A DNA stretch of 54,563 nt from Rheinheimera sp. 1928-s (GCF_029269265.1 NZ_JARIXP010000001.1:1016418-1070980), one strand, 5' to 3'; shown: positions 1-10,179, numbered from the stretch's first letter. Made by a program: numbers and translations. The notes: a model not told the origin generated them from the sequence alone.

Positions 1-61
1 GCATCGCAAGCAAACCTTTGAAGCTATAGATGCCTTTTTAAATAAATATTTACCACTTTGA
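1..61 (+). CDS. S9-type peptidase, C-terminal end only
   Basis: The window opens inside a gene. Reading from base 2, the last 19 codons give HRKQTFEAIDAFLNKYLPL and then TGA at 59-61. This matches the last residues of the next gene (HRQKTFEVIDEFLDTYLPL) at 13 of 19 positions, so the upstream gene is very probably a paralogous prolyl oligopeptidase-family enzyme arranged in tandem. Only the final helix of the alpha/beta-hydrolase domain is visible, so nothing can be said about its active site. Confidence 0.75.
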   Translation, partial: HRKQTFEAIDAFLNKYLPL

Positions 62-65
62 TACT

Positions 66-92
66 CTGACAAACCGCATTGCGGTTTGTCAG
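66..92 (+). terminator. 13-bp perfect hairpin after the first S9 gene
   Basis: CTGACAAACCGCA and TGCGGTTTGTCAG form a perfect 13-bp inverted repeat around one base, five bases after the stop codon. Only a weak T run (ATTTTTG) follows further down, so it is a plausible but not classical intrinsic terminator. It could also be a transcript-stabilising hairpin. Confidence 0.55.
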
Positions 93-259
93 TTACAAGA
101 TTTTTGATGAAAGTTTCGACAACTGGCAGCAAGTGCAGATGTTGTTCAGCACAGGGTATGTTTTCCCAGTTCTGGACATTTTTTGTTGCTTAATTTTACA
201 AATTTCTAATAGAATCAAACTGCTTTTTAATAGGATCTCATTAGCTAAAAGGATTAAGC

Positions 260-2200
260 ATGTCAGCTTTCTGCGCCCGCTTTATGGTTTATTTAGTTCC
301 TGCTTTGTTTTTCTTTGTACCACACGCTTTTGCCGGGCCAGAGAATAAGCCAACACTTGAAACATTTTATCAAAGCCCTTTATTGCAAAAATTAAGTTTG
401 TCACCTGATGGCAGTAAATTAGTTGCTCTGCGAAATGTAGGCGAGGAAACCTTTATTCAAATAATTGATTTGAATACAGATAAATCTATATTGCTAAGCA
501 AAACTGACAATATCAAGTTCAGATATGCGTGGGTAGAATGGGCTAATAATTCGCATTTGCTGGTCAGTCTTCGTTTTACAGCTGTAAGAGCTGGTGGCAT
601 AAGGACAAACGAGACCCGTTTGTATTCACTGGCAGCAAAAGAGGGCGCTGAACTAGTGCAAATGGCTAAAGACAGACGTGATGCCAGATTCACCAGCCAG
701 TTTCAGGATGATGTCATCAAGCTTCGATACCCGGATGATAATCACTTCTTACTCAGTATTGATCGGGATTTACAGGGACATGACTCTGTCTATCAGGTAC
801 ATGTTCAAACTGGCGAAATGAGGTTATTACAACAGGCGCAACGTTCAGTACGCAATTGGCTGGTTGACCGTCAGGGCGAAGTCCGTGTTGGTTTTGGGTT
901 CAAGGCTGGCAACGCAGAACATTCCATCCGCATTAAACCACCGGGTAAAGAGCAGTGGCTTACGGCCTGGAAAAATACAGTGTTGGATGAACCTGGTATG
1001 GCGGTGTTGGGTTTTGGTAAAGAAGCAAAAGATTTGTATGTTGCGGCAGATCATCAGGGACGTACAGCTTTATATAAAGTGGATTTATCAAAAGCTGATT
1101 TTCCAAAAGAGCTGGTAGTAAGTGACGAAAAGTATGATGTTTCGGGTTCGTTAATATACTCCAGAGCAAAGCAGGATGTAGTAGGGATTTATTTTAATTC
1201 TGACGCTTCAAGAAGCATGTTTTGGGATCCTGAATTTAAAGCGTTTCAGGCCGGGTTAGACAGAACATTACCCGACAGTCACAACTATGTGGTCAGTTTT
1301 AGCGACAACGCAAGGCGTTATATAGTGTACTCGTCCAGTGTTACTGAACCTGGTACTTATTATTATGGTGACAGGGACGAAAAAACCTTAGTGCCTTTAG
1401 TGAGTATATTGCCCGGTTTAGATGAAACCACTTTAGTGGCCAAGTCCAGGGTTGAGTATAAAAGTCGGGATGGTTTAGCTATCGAAGGGTATGTTTCAAC
1501 ACCCAAAGGAAAATCAGGCCCTTTACCCATGGTAGTTTTACCTCATGGTGGCCCTATGAGTCAGGACTCCAATAGTTTTGATCGTTTTTCTGCTTATCTG
1601 GTCAATAAAGGCTACCTGGTATTTCAGCCTAACTTCCGCGGTTCCAGTGGCTATGGGCGTGATTTTATGATCCAGGCTATGGGGCAATATGGCATGGCAA
1701 TGCAGGATGATATTACCGATGGTGTAAATTATCTGGTTCAGCTGCAACTGGCGGATCCTAAAAAGATTTGTATTATGGGGGCCAGTTATGGCGGTTATGC
1801 GGCTTTATTGGGCGTAGCCAAAACACCGGACTTATATCAGTGCGCTATCAGCTTTGCTGGTATTTCAGATCTGGAAGAATTACGTGGCAGCTATCGCCAT
1901 TTTGTAAACTATCAGGTTGTGCGAAAACAAATAGGTACTGATAACAAACAATTAGAGAAAAGCTCACCACTCTATTTGGCCGACCAAATAAAAGTTCCGG
2001 TCTTATTGATCCATGGCGATGAGGATTTATCTGTGCCTGTAAAGCAAAGTCGTGAAATGGCTGAAGCACTAAAAAAAGCGGATAAAGTTTATCAATACAT
2101 TGAACTTGAGGATGGCTCTCATCATTTAGATTACTTGCCTCATCGCCAAAAGACCTTTGAAGTGATTGATGAGTTTCTTGATACGTATTTGCCCCTTTAA
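260..2200 (+). CDS. Exported S9 family (prolyl oligopeptidase-like) serine peptidase
   Basis: Predicted 646-residue peptidase that should cleave peptides in the periplasm. A signal peptide is visible: a hydrophobic stretch at residues 8-22 followed by HAFA and a likely cleavage before GPE. Residues about 30-390 would form the beta-propeller. The C-terminal alpha/beta-hydrolase domain carries the nucleophile in GASYGGY (Ser509), an HGDED segment with the likely catalytic Asp589, and a DGSHH segment with the likely His621. The start follows an AAAAGGA-type ribosome site. The gene upstream ends in nearly the same residues, pointing to a tandem duplication. The family is certain enough; substrate specificity (dipeptidyl, prolyl or acylaminoacyl) cannot be read from sequence alone. 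Confidence 0.9.
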   Translation: MSAFCARFMVYLVPALFFFVPHAFAGPENKPTLETFYQSPLLQKLSLSPDGSKLVALRNVGEETFIQIIDLNTDKSILLSKTDNIKFRYAWVEWANNSHLLVSLRFTAVRAGGIRTNETRLYSLAAKEGAELVQMAKDRRDARFTSQFQDDVIKLRYPDDNHFLLSIDRDLQGHDSVYQVHVQTGEMRLLQQAQRSVRNWLVDRQGEVRVGFGFKAGNAEHSIRIKPPGKEQWLTAWKNTVLDEPGMAVLGFGKEAKDLYVAADHQGRTALYKVDLSKADFPKELVVSDEKYDVSGSLIYSRAKQDVVGIYFNSDASRSMFWDPEFKAFQAGLDRTLPDSHNYVVSFSDNARRYIVYSSSVTEPGTYYYGDRDEKTLVPLVSILPGLDETTLVAKSRVEYKSRDGLAIEGYVSTPKGKSGPLPMVVLPHGGPMSQDSNSFDRFSAYLVNKGYLVFQPNFRGSSGYGRDFMIQAMGQYGMAMQDDITDGVNYLVQLQLADPKKICIMGASYGGYAALLGVAKTPDLYQCAISFAGISDLEELRGSYRHFVNYQVVRKQIGTDNKQLEKSSPLYLADQIKVPVLLIHGDEDLSVPVKQSREMAEALKKADKVYQYIELEDGSHHLDYLPHRQKTFEVIDEFLDTYLPL

Positions 2201-2205
2201 AAAGC

Positions 2206-2230
2206 AGAGGCGCTCTGGCGCCTCTTTTTT
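2206..2230. terminator. Bidirectional terminator between S9 peptidase and LURP-one gene
   Basis: AGAGGCGC and GCGCCTCT pair as an 8-bp stem with a TCTG loop, followed by six T on the plus strand and preceded by AAA on the other side. It lies between two convergent genes and can serve both. Confidence 0.85.
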
Positions 2231-2251
2231 CTGAGCAAAACACGAGAAGCG

Positions 2252-2749
2252 TTAATCGTCCACCACTGAATTAGTGCCTGAATGCTGCATGCGGTCTATC
2301 ACTATCACTGCAGCGAGCAATTGAGCTGTCAGTTTAGGATCAAAAATATCCACACCATAAGTATCTGACCAGCTAAACCAGGACTTTGACACTTCTGCCA
2401 GGGTTTTGCCGTTTTGACTGATTTTATATTCGTGTTGCCATAAATTACCCTGCATTTCCAGCTCACCTGCCGGACCTGTCACAGTAAAACGGCTGGTCCA
2501 GAAGGGCCAGAATCTTTTGCGAATAAGCCACTCACTGCCATCAGCACAAAGCAGCCGACAGGCTGGCATAATGGTCAGGTATTTGCGTTTTATTTTTAAA
2601 AGCTCAACACCACGACTGTCAAATAGGGTCTGGCTGCTGGAGATACTGAAAAACTTGCCTTTGACGCTAAAAGCTTCGTTGCCATTTTCATCTTCAATAG
2701 TAAAGCTGTCGGTCAGGCTGAATATCTTTTGTTTGATTTTATATTTCAT
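2252..2749 (-). CDS. LURP-one-related (DUF567-like) protein
   Basis: A 165-residue protein resembling the LURP-one/tubby C-terminal-like fold. It has alternating short beta strands with the pattern MKYKIKQKIFSLTDSFTI, then repeated sensor-like segments such as LFDSRGVELLKI and FTVTGPAGELEMQG, and a hydrophobic C-terminal helix (LTAQLLAAVIVIDRM) characteristic of this fold. No signal peptide is seen. Bacterial members have no settled function; phospholipid binding or scrambling has been proposed for the fold, but nothing here tests that. The start ATG follows AGGAG at good spacing. It is transcribed alone, convergent with the peptidase. Confidence 0.75.
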   Translation of the reverse strand: MKYKIKQKIFSLTDSFTIEDENGNEAFSVKGKFFSISSSQTLFDSRGVELLKIKRKYLTIMPACRLLCADGSEWLIRKRFWPFWTSRFTVTGPAGELEMQGNLWQHEYKISQNGKTLAEVSKSWFSWSDTYGVDIFDPKLTAQLLAAVIVIDRMQHSGTNSVVDD

Positions 2750-2890
2750 CGTTGCAGCTCCTGATTTACATCATCTGTCGTTCATATCGCTCTTATGCTG
2801 CCTGAGTTTCTCAGTGGATCAAAGCCATAACATAATGATTTACAAAAAAGTGTTATGGTCGACGATCTGTAATTTGCGCTGCAGCGCATG

Positions 2891-2923
2891 CAGGTTGCAG
2901 GAATAAATAATTCCCACAACCTG
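2891..2923 (-). terminator. Hairpin downstream of the his operon
   Basis: On the minus strand two 14-base arms around a TATTT loop pair fully if two G-U wobbles are allowed. On the plus strand the same positions would be A-C mismatches, so the structure favours a minus-strand RNA, that is the 3' end of the his transcript. No T tract follows, so termination itself is uncertain. A 14-bp palindrome (TGCGCTGCAGCGCA, 2875-2888) lies just beyond it. Confidence 0.45.
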
Positions 2924-2954
2924 ACAATAAGAGGATATAAAGGGAAAGAAGGGA

Positions 2955-3587
2955 TCAGCTTTTTTTCTGATGCCGCTGCCGTAGTACCTCAAGTACATCA
3001 TGCAAAGCCAAATCCTGGCTTTTTAGTAAGACTAACAAGTGATAGATCAGATCTGCAGCTTCGTTTTTCAGCTCTTCTCTGTCGCCTACAGTAGCAGCCA
3101 GGGCGGTTTCTACCCCTTCTTCACCCACTTTTTGCGCTATACGTTTCACGCCTTTGGCAAATAAAGAAGCGGTGTAGCTGGAGCTTGGGTCGGCGCCGTA
3201 TCTGCTGTGGATCACTTGTTCCAACTGATCTAAAAAGGCTAAGTCTGGCTGGTTAGCATCTTCTGCGTGCCAGCAACTTTCAGTGCCGACATGACAAGTA
3301 GGGCCTATCGGCAATACCAACGCCAGAATACTGTCCTGGTCGCAGTCCGCTGCCATGCTTTGTAATTTCAGCCTATGGCCTGAGCTTTCGCCTTTGGTCC
3401 ATAAGCGGTTTTTACTGCGGCTGAAAAAGGTAACATCGCCGCTTTCCAGGCTTTTTTGCAGCGCTTCTTTGTTAGCAAAACCCTGCATCAGTACTTTGCC
3501 TGAACGGGCGTGTTGCACTATGACCGGCAATAAGCCATCGCCTTTGCTGAAATCCAGCTGGTCCAGGTTAGTTAAATTCAGTTTCAT
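2955..3587 (-). CDS. hisI: Bifunctional phosphoribosyl-AMP cyclohydrolase / phosphoribosyl-ATP pyrophosphatase
   Basis: Carries out steps 2 and 3 of histidine synthesis in the cytoplasm: hydrolysis of PR-ATP to PR-AMP, then opening of the adenine ring. The N-terminal cyclohydrolase half shows [25 protein letters not shown] and the metal-binding Cys/Asp segments DCDQD and GPTCHVG. The C-terminal pyrophosphatase half shows [14 protein letters not shown], then [13 protein letters not shown] and [14 protein letters not shown]. At 210 residues it is close to the E. coli HisIE fusion. Its ATG overlaps the hisF stop by four bases. It is the last gene of the his operon. Confidence 0.97.
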   Translation of the reverse strand: MKLNLTNLDQLDFSKGDGLLPVIVQHARSGKVLMQGFANKEALQKSLESGDVTFFSRSKNRLWTKGESSGHRLKLQSMAADCDQDSILALVLPIGPTCHVGTESCWHAEDANQPDLAFLDQLEQVIHSRYGADPSSSYTASLFAKGVKRIAQKVGEEGVETALAATVGDREELKNEAADLIYHLLVLLKSQDLALHDVLEVLRQRHQKKS

Positions 3588-4357
3588 GGCCTGATCTCCA
3601 GCTTACGTTCTAATAAAAATGCTTTTAGCTCTGGTATAGGAATAATTCCTTTGTGGAACACCGAAGCGGCTAAAGCACCGTCGACATCGGCTTGTTCAAA
3701 TACATCAGCAAAATGCTGCATAGACCCAGCACCACCACTGGCAATCAGTGGCACTTTGCACGCATTTCGCATCAGTTGTAACTGAGTTAAATCATAACCC
3801 TGGCGCACACCATCCTGATTCATACAGTTCAGCACTATTTCACCAGCGCCCAGCTCCTGCACCCGTTTTAACCAGTCCAGTGTTTGCCAGCGGGTTTTCT
3901 GAGTGCGGCTTTCATCACCGGTGAACTGATACACCTGATATTGGCCTGTTTCTTTATCAAAAAAGCTGTCGATGCCGATGACCACACATTGCTGACCAAA
4001 GCTGTGTTCCAGCTCGCTAATCAGTTCTGGTCGTGCTAAAGCAGGGCTATTGACAGAGATTTTATCTGCGCCCATCTCCAGAATCAGGCCAGCATCAGCG
4101 ACAGATTTAATACCACCAGCGACACAAAAAGGAATGTCGATGACTTCAGCAATACGGCGCACCCAGCTTTTATCCACCACACGACCATCGCTGGAGGCGG
4201 TGATATCGTAAAACACCAGCTCGTCTGCGCCTTGTTCGGCATAGGCTTTTGCCAGCGGTACTATATCGCCAATGATTTCGTGATTACGAAACTGCACACC
4301 TTTGACCACTTTGCCATCGCGCACATCTAAACAAGGAATTATGCGTCTTGCCAGCAT
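3584..4357 (-). CDS. hisF: Imidazole glycerol phosphate synthase, cyclase subunit
   Basis: HisF closes the imidazole ring using ammonia delivered by HisH, yielding IGP and AICAR. It is a 257-residue (beta/alpha)8 barrel. It opens with [20 protein letters not shown], with the catalytic Asp in CLDVRDG; the second catalytic Asp falls in the DGVRQGYDL segment. Phosphate-binding loops [10 protein letters not shown] and ASGGAGS are present, as is the ending [12 protein letters not shown]. It overlaps the end of hisA by 19 bases, which suggests translational coupling, and overlaps hisI by four. Confidence 0.98.
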   Translation of the reverse strand: MLARRIIPCLDVRDGKVVKGVQFRNHEIIGDIVPLAKAYAEQGADELVFYDITASSDGRVVDKSWVRRIAEVIDIPFCVAGGIKSVADAGLILEMGADKISVNSPALARPELISELEHSFGQQCVVIGIDSFFDKETGQYQVYQFTGDESRTQKTRWQTLDWLKRVQELGAGEIVLNCMNQDGVRQGYDLTQLQLMRNACKVPLIASGGAGSMQHFADVFEQADVDGALAASVFHKGIIPIPELKAFLLERKLEIRP

Positions 4358-5076
4358 TGCATTGCCTCCTGTGCGGTGAACTTACCTTCCAGCAAGGCCC
4401 GGCCTAAAATCACTCCAGCCACGCCTGTTGGCTTTAAAGCAGTGATATCAGCCAAAGAGCCAACGCCACCAGAGGCTTGCCACTGAATTTGTGGGTACTT
4501 CCGCACCAGCTCTGCGTATAAAGCGACATTAGGGCCCTGCAAAGTGCCGTCTTTACTGATATCGGTGCAAAGCACATGCTTGGCGCCAGCGGCAATAAAA
4601 CCATCCAGCACCTGCTCAAGGGTAATAGTTGATTCTTCAATCCAGCCGTGGCTTGGCAAAGTTTTGTCGCCTTTGGCATTGATAGACACATCAAGCGCCA
4701 GAACTATCTTGTCACCGCCATACCTACGTAACCAGCCTTGCACCTTTTCTGGTTCGCGAATAGCCACACTGCCTACGACTACGCGGCTGGCACCAGCTGC
4801 CAGTAACTGCTCTACATCAGCTGCTGTGCGCACACCACCACCTACTTGTACTGGCAGAGGCGAATTTTTCATTAAGGTCGTTAGTAGCTCAAGCTGGCGA
4901 TCCGCAGCGTTTTTTGCCCCTGTTAAATCCACCAGATGCAAAATGCCTGCGCCAGCTTCAGCGTATAAGTCGCGCAGCTGCAATGGAGTTTGCTGATATT
5001 CAGTGGTTTTATCGTAGCTGCCCTGATAGAGCCGCACTGTTTTACCTTGTATTAAATCTATAGCTGGAATAATCAC
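4339..5076 (-). CDS. hisA: ProFAR isomerase
   Basis: Isomerises ProFAR to PRFAR, the substrate of the HisF-HisH complex. This 245-residue half-barrel-duplicated protein is homologous to HisF. It starts [19 protein letters not shown] with the catalytic Asp in PAIDL, has [12 protein letters not shown] and VVVGSVAI for phosphate binding, and [14 protein letters not shown] with the second catalytic Asp. The end of its reading frame contains the start of hisF. A 36-base gap separates it from hisH. Confidence 0.98.
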   Translation of the reverse strand: MIIPAIDLIQGKTVRLYQGSYDKTTEYQQTPLQLRDLYAEAGAGILHLVDLTGAKNAADRQLELLTTLMKNSPLPVQVGGGVRTAADVEQLLAAGASRVVVGSVAIREPEKVQGWLRRYGGDKIVLALDVSINAKGDKTLPSHGWIEESTITLEQVLDGFIAAGAKHVLCTDISKDGTLQGPNVALYAELVRKYPQIQWQASGGVGSLADITALKPTGVAGVILGRALLEGKFTAQEAMQCWQDA

Positions 5077-5112
5077 GTTCAGTCCTGTAACGGCAAGGCC
5101 GGATGAGAAAAA

Positions 5113-5715
5113 TTAACCATTAAAAGCCAGAAAATTCTGTAATAAACGTGCGCCGACAGCACCTGAACGTTCAGGGTGAAATTGCGCACCAAGTTTATTG
5201 CCTTTGCCAATCACAGCGGCAAAGTCACTGCCGTAATTGCAGCGGGCTAAGGTGGTATCGGATGGCGCTACCGCAAAACTATGGACAAAATACACATAGT
5301 CTTTTTCGCCTATGCCTTTAAGCAGCGGGTGATTTTGCGCACTATCTTCCACCTGCAAAGTATTCCAGCCCATATGAGGCAAACGTAAATCACCGACTTG
5401 CATACGTTTGACCTGACCTGGTATTAAACCTAAACAGTCGACATCGCCTTCTTCGCTGCGGTCGGTCAACAGCTGCATGCCTAAGCAAATACCAAGTAGT
5501 GGCTGCTCTGCCTGTTGTAAGGTGGCAATTAAATCGCGTTCACGTAAATTTGCCATCGCCTGACGGGCTGCGCCCACACCTGGCACTAATAAACGGCTGG
5601 CGTTTTTAATCACGCTTAAATCGCGGCTGACTTTGGCATCTACACCTAAACGCTGGAAGGCGCAATACACAGAGCTGATATTGGCGCAGCCGGTATCTAC
5701 AATCACTAGCGACAT
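5113..5715 (-). CDS. hisH: Imidazole glycerol phosphate synthase, glutaminase subunit
   Basis: Class I glutamine amidotransferase that hydrolyses glutamine and channels ammonia into HisF. It is 200 residues long. The nucleophile is Cys77 in GICLGMQLL, and the His-Glu pair is in AQFHPERSG near the C terminus. The glycine-rich oxyanion strand is LVPGVGAARQAM. Its ATG shares one base with the hisB stop, so the two are tightly coupled. Confidence 0.97.
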   Translation of the reverse strand: MSLVIVDTGCANISSVYCAFQRLGVDAKVSRDLSVIKNASRLLVPGVGAARQAMANLRERDLIATLQQAEQPLLGICLGMQLLTDRSEEGDVDCLGLIPGQVKRMQVGDLRLPHMGWNTLQVEDSAQNHPLLKGIGEKDYVYFVHSFAVAPSDTTLARCNYGSDFAAVIGKGNKLGAQFHPERSGAVGARLLQNFLAFNG

Positions 5716-6785
5716 TAAAGCACTCCTTTACTGCTTGGCAGGGCTTCACCCGACACTTTAATCGCCTGGCCAAGTGCCCGGCCGAAGGCTTTAAATAAAC
5801 CTTCGACCATATGGTGTTTATTGCCCGGGCTGACGGATAAGTGCAGCGTCATCAGCATGGCATCGCTTAATGAGCGGAAGAAGTGGTGCACCATCTCCAG
5901 ATTCATTGTGCCTACAGAGCCCTGACCTAAATCGGCATCAAACTTCAGCAGCGGTCGGCCGGACAAATCCAGCACACATTCAGCGCGGCATTCATCCATG
6001 GGCAAAACAAAACCAAAGCGGGTAATGCCTTTTTTATTACCCAGCGCTTGTTTTAACGCCTGACCTAAAGCCAGCGCTGTATCTTCTACACTGTGGTGAT
6101 CGTCTATGTGTAAATCGCCTTTCACTTTGAGTTGCAGGCTAAAACCACCGTGGGTAGCAATCTGATCCAGCATATGGTCAAAAAAGCCAACGCCGGTTTC
6201 AATGACGTTGCCGCCTTGTTGGTCTAAATCGACATTGACCTGAATATCGGTTTCGCGGGTGACACGATTGACGCTGCCTTTACGGCCTTTGCTTAACAGC
6301 TGTTTGGTGATTTCTTTCCAGCCTAAAGTGTCGCGGTCATAACGGAACGAAGGCAGTCCCATATTTTCGGCCAGTTGCACGTCAGTTAAGCGGTCGCCAA
6401 TAACAAAAGAGTTGGTGAAATCTACTTTGCCCTGCTGCAGATAGTCTTTGACTAAACCCAGCTTCGGTTTACGGCAGCTGCAGTTGTCTTTATCAAAGTG
6501 AGGGCAAATCAGAATATCGTCAAAACGAATGCCTTGTGAATTCAACAACTGCATCATTTTTTCCTGCGGCGCATCAAAGGTATCACGCGGGAAACTTGAG
6601 GTGCCAAGGCCATCCTGATTGGTTACCATCACTAAGGAATAACCTGCGGCCTGCAGCTTTAATAATGAAGGCACCAAGTCAGGCTCGTAGGCTAACTTTT
6701 CCAGTGAATCCAGTTGTTTATCTACCGGAGGTTCTTCCACCATAGTGCCGTCACGGTCGATAAATAAAATAGCTTTGGCACTCAT
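5715..6785 (-). CDS. hisB: Bifunctional histidinol-phosphatase / imidazoleglycerol-phosphate dehydratase
   Basis: Carries two steps of the pathway on one 356-residue chain, as in enteric bacteria. Residues about 1-165 are a HAD phosphatase with the DxD nucleophile motif FIDRDGT (Asp10, Asp12) and a zinc-binding set of Cys/His ([14 protein letters not shown]). The remainder is the dehydratase, with metal-binding His clusters [24 protein letters not shown] and MVHHFFRSL. The fusion is typical of gammaproteobacteria. It overlaps hisC by four bases. Confidence 0.98.
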   Translation of the reverse strand: MSAKAILFIDRDGTMVEEPPVDKQLDSLEKLAYEPDLVPSLLKLQAAGYSLVMVTNQDGLGTSSFPRDTFDAPQEKMMQLLNSQGIRFDDILICPHFDKDNCSCRKPKLGLVKDYLQQGKVDFTNSFVIGDRLTDVQLAENMGLPSFRYDRDTLGWKEITKQLLSKGRKGSVNRVTRETDIQVNVDLDQQGGNVIETGVGFFDHMLDQIATHGGFSLQLKVKGDLHIDDHHSVEDTALALGQALKQALGNKKGITRFGFVLPMDECRAECVLDLSGRPLLKFDADLGQGSVGTMNLEMVHHFFRSLSDAMLMTLHLSVSPGNKHHMVEGLFKAFGRALGQAIKVSGEALPSSKGVL

Positions 6786-7873
6786 AAAGACTCCTGTTTT
6801 TCTGAATTTGGTGATAAAGAATAAGACGACATAATCTGTTGTAACTGCGCCATTTCATCTGGTGAACCAATAGACACCCGCACTACCTGGCCTAAACCCA
6901 GCTGGCTGGATTGGTTGCGAATCAGCACACCTTGCTCTGCTATGAAGCTGACCAGTGCAGCCGCATCAGGCACAGCCAGCAGCACGTAGTTGGCCTTGGA
7001 TGGATATACAAAGCTGACATAACTCAGAGTCCCGGCAAAAGCGCTAAAGCTATCGCGTAAGCTGTTAATTTGTTCCACTGTGGCGCGCATCTTTTGCTGG
7101 CCTTGGGCTGATAACGCCTGCACTGCAATTTCAGCCACAGGAGCTGGCACAGGGTAGGGCGCAATCATCTGGCGAAGTGCGGCAATGACTGAAGGCTCTG
7201 CCAGGGTAAAACCACAACGCAGACCTGCCAACGCAAAAGCTTTAGATAAAGTACGCAGCACCACTAAGTTGCTGTATTGGTTTAATAAACCAGCCACTGA
7301 AGCTTCGGGTGCAAACTCAATATAAGCTTCATCGACCACGACTAAGGCCTTATCTTTGTAAAACTCCAGCACCTCGACAATTTGCTCCCGGGGTATTAAA
7401 TCGCCTGTTGGGTTATTAGGGCTACAAATAAACACCAGTTTTACATTGGCTTTTTGTGCAAATAAGGTCGGCAGATCCAACGTCAACTCTTGAGTTAATG
7501 GCACTATATTGACATCCACCAACTGACTTTCGGCGCTGATTTTGTACATGCCATAAGTGGGTGGGCAAATGCTGATGGCATCTTGTCCTGGCTCACAGAA
7601 GCTGCGAATGAGAAGCTCAATCCCTTCGTCAGCGCCACGACTGGTCAGTACCTGATTGGTTTCTACGCCGGCATACCCTGCATAAGCGCTAATCAGCTCT
7701 TTTGGCTGACAATCCGGGTATCTGTTGTATTGGCCTGAAAGTGTATAGTTGGTTGCCATAGAGTTTTCGTTGGCATTCAGCCACACCGAGCCGCCGCTCA
7801 TGCTTAAACGGGCTGAGGCATAAGGCACCAGTTGTTGCACTTTTTGCCTGGCTAAAGAACTGATACGGCTCAT
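6782..7873 (-). CDS. hisC: Histidinol-phosphate aminotransferase
   Basis: PLP-dependent class I/II aminotransferase that converts imidazole acetol phosphate to histidinol phosphate with glutamate as donor. At 363 residues it has the usual length. The PLP lysine lies in [15 protein letters not shown]. Other markers are [20 protein letters not shown], the substrate-binding NRYPDCQP near the N terminus and a late [10 protein letters not shown] carrying the carboxylate-binding Arg. Its ATG overlaps the hisD stop by four bases. Confidence 0.97.
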   Translation of the reverse strand: MSRISSLARQKVQQLVPYASARLSMSGGSVWLNANENSMATNYTLSGQYNRYPDCQPKELISAYAGYAGVETNQVLTSRGADEGIELLIRSFCEPGQDAISICPPTYGMYKISAESQLVDVNIVPLTQELTLDLPTLFAQKANVKLVFICSPNNPTGDLIPREQIVEVLEFYKDKALVVVDEAYIEFAPEASVAGLLNQYSNLVVLRTLSKAFALAGLRCGFTLAEPSVIAALRQMIAPYPVPAPVAEIAVQALSAQGQQKMRATVEQINSLRDSFSAFAGTLSYVSFVYPSKANYVLLAVPDAAALVSFIAEQGVLIRNQSSQLGLGQVVRVSIGSPDEMAQLQQIMSSYSLSPNSEKQESL

Positions 7874-9213
7874 GAGCGATTTTCCTCTGAAATTTTTGCT
7901 GAAAGCTCTAACTCTGCTAACCGAAATGACACGGCGTTAGCGTGCGCATCTAATCCTTCGGCTTTGGCCAGTTTGACAATAGTTGGGCCTAAATCGCGCA
8001 TGCCATCCGCTGTTAAGGTTTGCACTGTGTAGCGACGGTAAAAGTCGGCCAAACTTAAACTGCTGTGATTACGGCTGTAGCCATAAGTGGGCAATACGTG
8101 GTTGGTACCGCTGGCATAATCACCTGCCGATTCTGGCGTGTATGGGCCAACAAAAATACTGGCGGCGTTAGTCAGTTTGCCCAGTAAGGCCTGATCGTCA
8201 GAGGTTTGAATAATTAAGTGTTCAGGCGCGTATTGATTGCTGACTTGTGCCGCTGTTGCTAAATCCGGCGTTAAAATCAGTCTGCTGTTGCTCAGGGCTT
8301 TTTTAGCAATTTCAGCGCGGGGTAATAAAGCCGTCTGACGTTTTAACTCACTAATAGTGTTAACCAGTAAAGCTTCAGAAGGGCAGACCAACACCACTTG
8401 TGAGTCCGGGCCGTGTTCGGCCTGGGATAATAAATCTGCCGCCACAAACACCGGATTGGCGTTGTCATCGGCAATCACTAAAACTTCAGAAGGGCCGGCA
8501 GGCATATCAATAGCGGCGCCGCGGGCGTCTTGGCTGACTTGCTGTTTTGCTTCAGTGACAAACCTGTTGCCAGGGCCAAAAATTTTATCCACTTTGCCTA
8601 TAGTCTCAGTGCCATAGGCCAAGGCGGCAACAGCCTGAGCACCACCTAAAGTATAAATCTCCGTAATGCCACAAAGTGATGCTGCATAAACAATCTCAGC
8701 AGCAATATCGCCCGCTTCAGGTTGGCCCGGTGGTGTGACTAACACCACACGACGGCAACCGGCCAGTTGAGCAGGCACACCCAGCATTAATACAGTTGAA
8801 GGCAAAGGGGCGCTGCCGCCTGGTACATACAAACCGACCTGATCCAAAGCGCTGTAATTCAGTTCACAGACCACACCGGGCTGAGTTTCAATACGGATAT
8901 TTTGTGGCAATTGAGCGGCGTGAAAGGTGCGGATATTACGATACGCAATCTGAATGGCGGTTTTTAGCTCATCAGATAAAGACGCAATTAAGCCTTGTTG
9001 CAACTCATCAGCCAAACGCAAAGGGTTGCGTTGCAGCTTGTCGAATTCGCGGCTAAACCGCAGCAAAGCAACATCGCCTTCGCTTCGCACAGCACGAATT
9101 ATATCTTTCACCGTCTGTTTTAAGCTGTCGGATTCCTGCTGCAGCGGGCGTTCTAATAAAGCCTGCTGCGCAGTTTTATCCAGTTGTTGCCAGTTGCTGA
9201 TCTGAAACTGCAT
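7870..9213 (-). CDS. hisD: Histidinol dehydrogenase
   Basis: Zinc enzyme that oxidises histidinol to histidine in two NAD-dependent steps, the last of the pathway. It is 447 residues. The family signature is visible: the substrate-binding VGLYVPGGSAPLPSTVLM, the NAD-binding GGAQAVAALAYGT, IFGPGNRFVTEAK, DMPAGPSEVLVIADD, LLSQAEHGPDSQ with a zinc ligand, and YAPEHLII and SGTNHVLPT further on. The gap to hisG is three bases, so the two are co-translated. Confidence 0.98.
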   Translation of the reverse strand: MQFQISNWQQLDKTAQQALLERPLQQESDSLKQTVKDIIRAVRSEGDVALLRFSREFDKLQRNPLRLADELQQGLIASLSDELKTAIQIAYRNIRTFHAAQLPQNIRIETQPGVVCELNYSALDQVGLYVPGGSAPLPSTVLMLGVPAQLAGCRRVVLVTPPGQPEAGDIAAEIVYAASLCGITEIYTLGGAQAVAALAYGTETIGKVDKIFGPGNRFVTEAKQQVSQDARGAAIDMPAGPSEVLVIADDNANPVFVAADLLSQAEHGPDSQVVLVCPSEALLVNTISELKRQTALLPRAEIAKKALSNSRLILTPDLATAAQVSNQYAPEHLIIQTSDDQALLGKLTNAASIFVGPYTPESAGDYASGTNHVLPTYGYSRNHSSLSLADFYRRYTVQTLTADGMRDLGPTIVKLAKAEGLDAHANAVSFRLAELELSAKISEENRS

Positions 9214-9216
9214 GCC

Positions 9217-10119
9217 TTACTCCATCATCTTTTCAATGGGTAATACTAAAATAGAGCTGGCACCTAAGCCTTTCAGTTGCTCCATGGTTTCCCAGAACAA
9301 AGTTTCGCTGCTGACCACATGCAAAGCCACTAAATCATCATTGCCAGCCAGCGGTAATAAAGTTGGATTTTCGGCACCCGGCAGCAGAGCTATCACTTCC
9401 TGCAAACGAGCCCGTGGCGCGTGCAACATAATGTACTTGCTTTCATTGGCTTGCATCACGCCCTGAATACGTGGCATCAGTTTTTTAATCAGTTTCAGTT
9501 GTTTGTCATCAGCCAAATCCCGACGCTGAATCAGTACAGCTTTAGAGCGGTAAATCACTTCCACTTCTTTTAAACCATTGGCTTCTAAAGTGGCGCCTGT
9601 AGAGACTAAATCACAAATGGCGTCGGCTAAACCTGCGCGCGGTGCTACTTCCACCGAGCCTTTTAAATTAACGATACGGCAATTGACGCCGTTTTGTTTT
9701 AAATAGCGATTCAGTAAACGTGGGTAAGTGGTGGCAATAGTGCGGCCTTCTAAATCTTTGATGGATTTATAGTCTTCTTCTTGCGGCACAGCGATAGATA
9801 AGCGACAGCCACCAAAGTCCAGCCGGGCCAAAACAGTGTAATCGTACGTTTCGTTGTCCATTTGACGTTGCAAGGAGACTTCTTCCAGCACGTTTTCGCC
9901 AACAAAACCTAAGTCACAGACACCATCCATCACTAAACCCGGAATATCGTCATCCCGCACCCGCAGTAAGTCGATATCCATGTTTTCTACATGGGCGATC
10001 AGGCGCTGTTCGCGTAAATTGATTTTTAAACCGCAGCTGGTTAAAAGTGCCTGAGAGTCTTGCGACAGGCGACCTGACTTCTGAATGGCGATACGTAATC
10101 TGTTGGTAGTGACTGTCAT
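9217..10119 (-). CDS. hisG: ATP phosphoribosyltransferase (long form)
   Basis: First committed enzyme of histidine synthesis: joins ATP and PRPP to PR-ATP and is normally feedback-inhibited by histidine. The 300-residue length and the C-terminal segment after about residue 225 ([21 protein letters not shown]) mark the long, ACT-like-regulated form. Motifs are [32 protein letters not shown] and the PRPP loop [15 protein letters not shown] chose the ATG at 10119. An in-frame TTG at 10152 would add 11 residues but lies inside the attenuator T tract, and E. coli HisG begins at the equivalent point. First gene of the operon behind hisL. Confidence 0.96.
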   Translation of the reverse strand: MTVTTNRLRIAIQKSGRLSQDSQALLTSCGLKINLREQRLIAHVENMDIDLLRVRDDDIPGLVMDGVCDLGFVGENVLEEVSLQRQMDNETYDYTVLARLDFGGCRLSIAVPQEEDYKSIKDLEGRTIATTYPRLLNRYLKQNGVNCRIVNLKGSVEVAPRAGLADAICDLVSTGATLEANGLKEVEVIYRSKAVLIQRRDLADDKQLKLIKKLMPRIQGVMQANESKYIMLHAPRARLQEVIALLPGAENPTLLPLAGNDDLVALHVVSSETLFWETMEQLKGLGASSILVLPIEKMME

Positions 10120-10142
10120 GTTATTTATTACCTTATAAAAAT

Positions 10143-10179
10143 CGTAAAACAAAAACCCCGGGATTTTAGCCCCGGGGTT
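10143..10179 (-). terminator. his operon attenuator (intrinsic terminator)
   Basis: On the minus strand AACCCCGGG and CCCGGGGTT form a 9-bp GC-rich stem around a short loop, followed directly by GTTTTTGTTTT. It sits between the His-rich leader peptide and hisG, the position of the classical his attenuator. The 70 bases between leader stop and terminator would hold the alternative antiterminator pairing, which I did not resolve. Confidence 0.9.

Noticed and set aside
79-348. 89-codon plus-strand frame before the S9 peptidase
   Set aside because: It overlaps the peptidase start and signal peptide in another frame and has no ribosome site.
8357-9205. Plus-strand reading frames across hisD
   Set aside because: Antisense shadows of hisD codon use with no ribosome sites and no recognisable protein.
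10120-10152. TTG start that would lengthen HisG by 11 residues
   Set aside because: It falls in the attenuator T tract; the E. coli-like start is the ATG at 10119.
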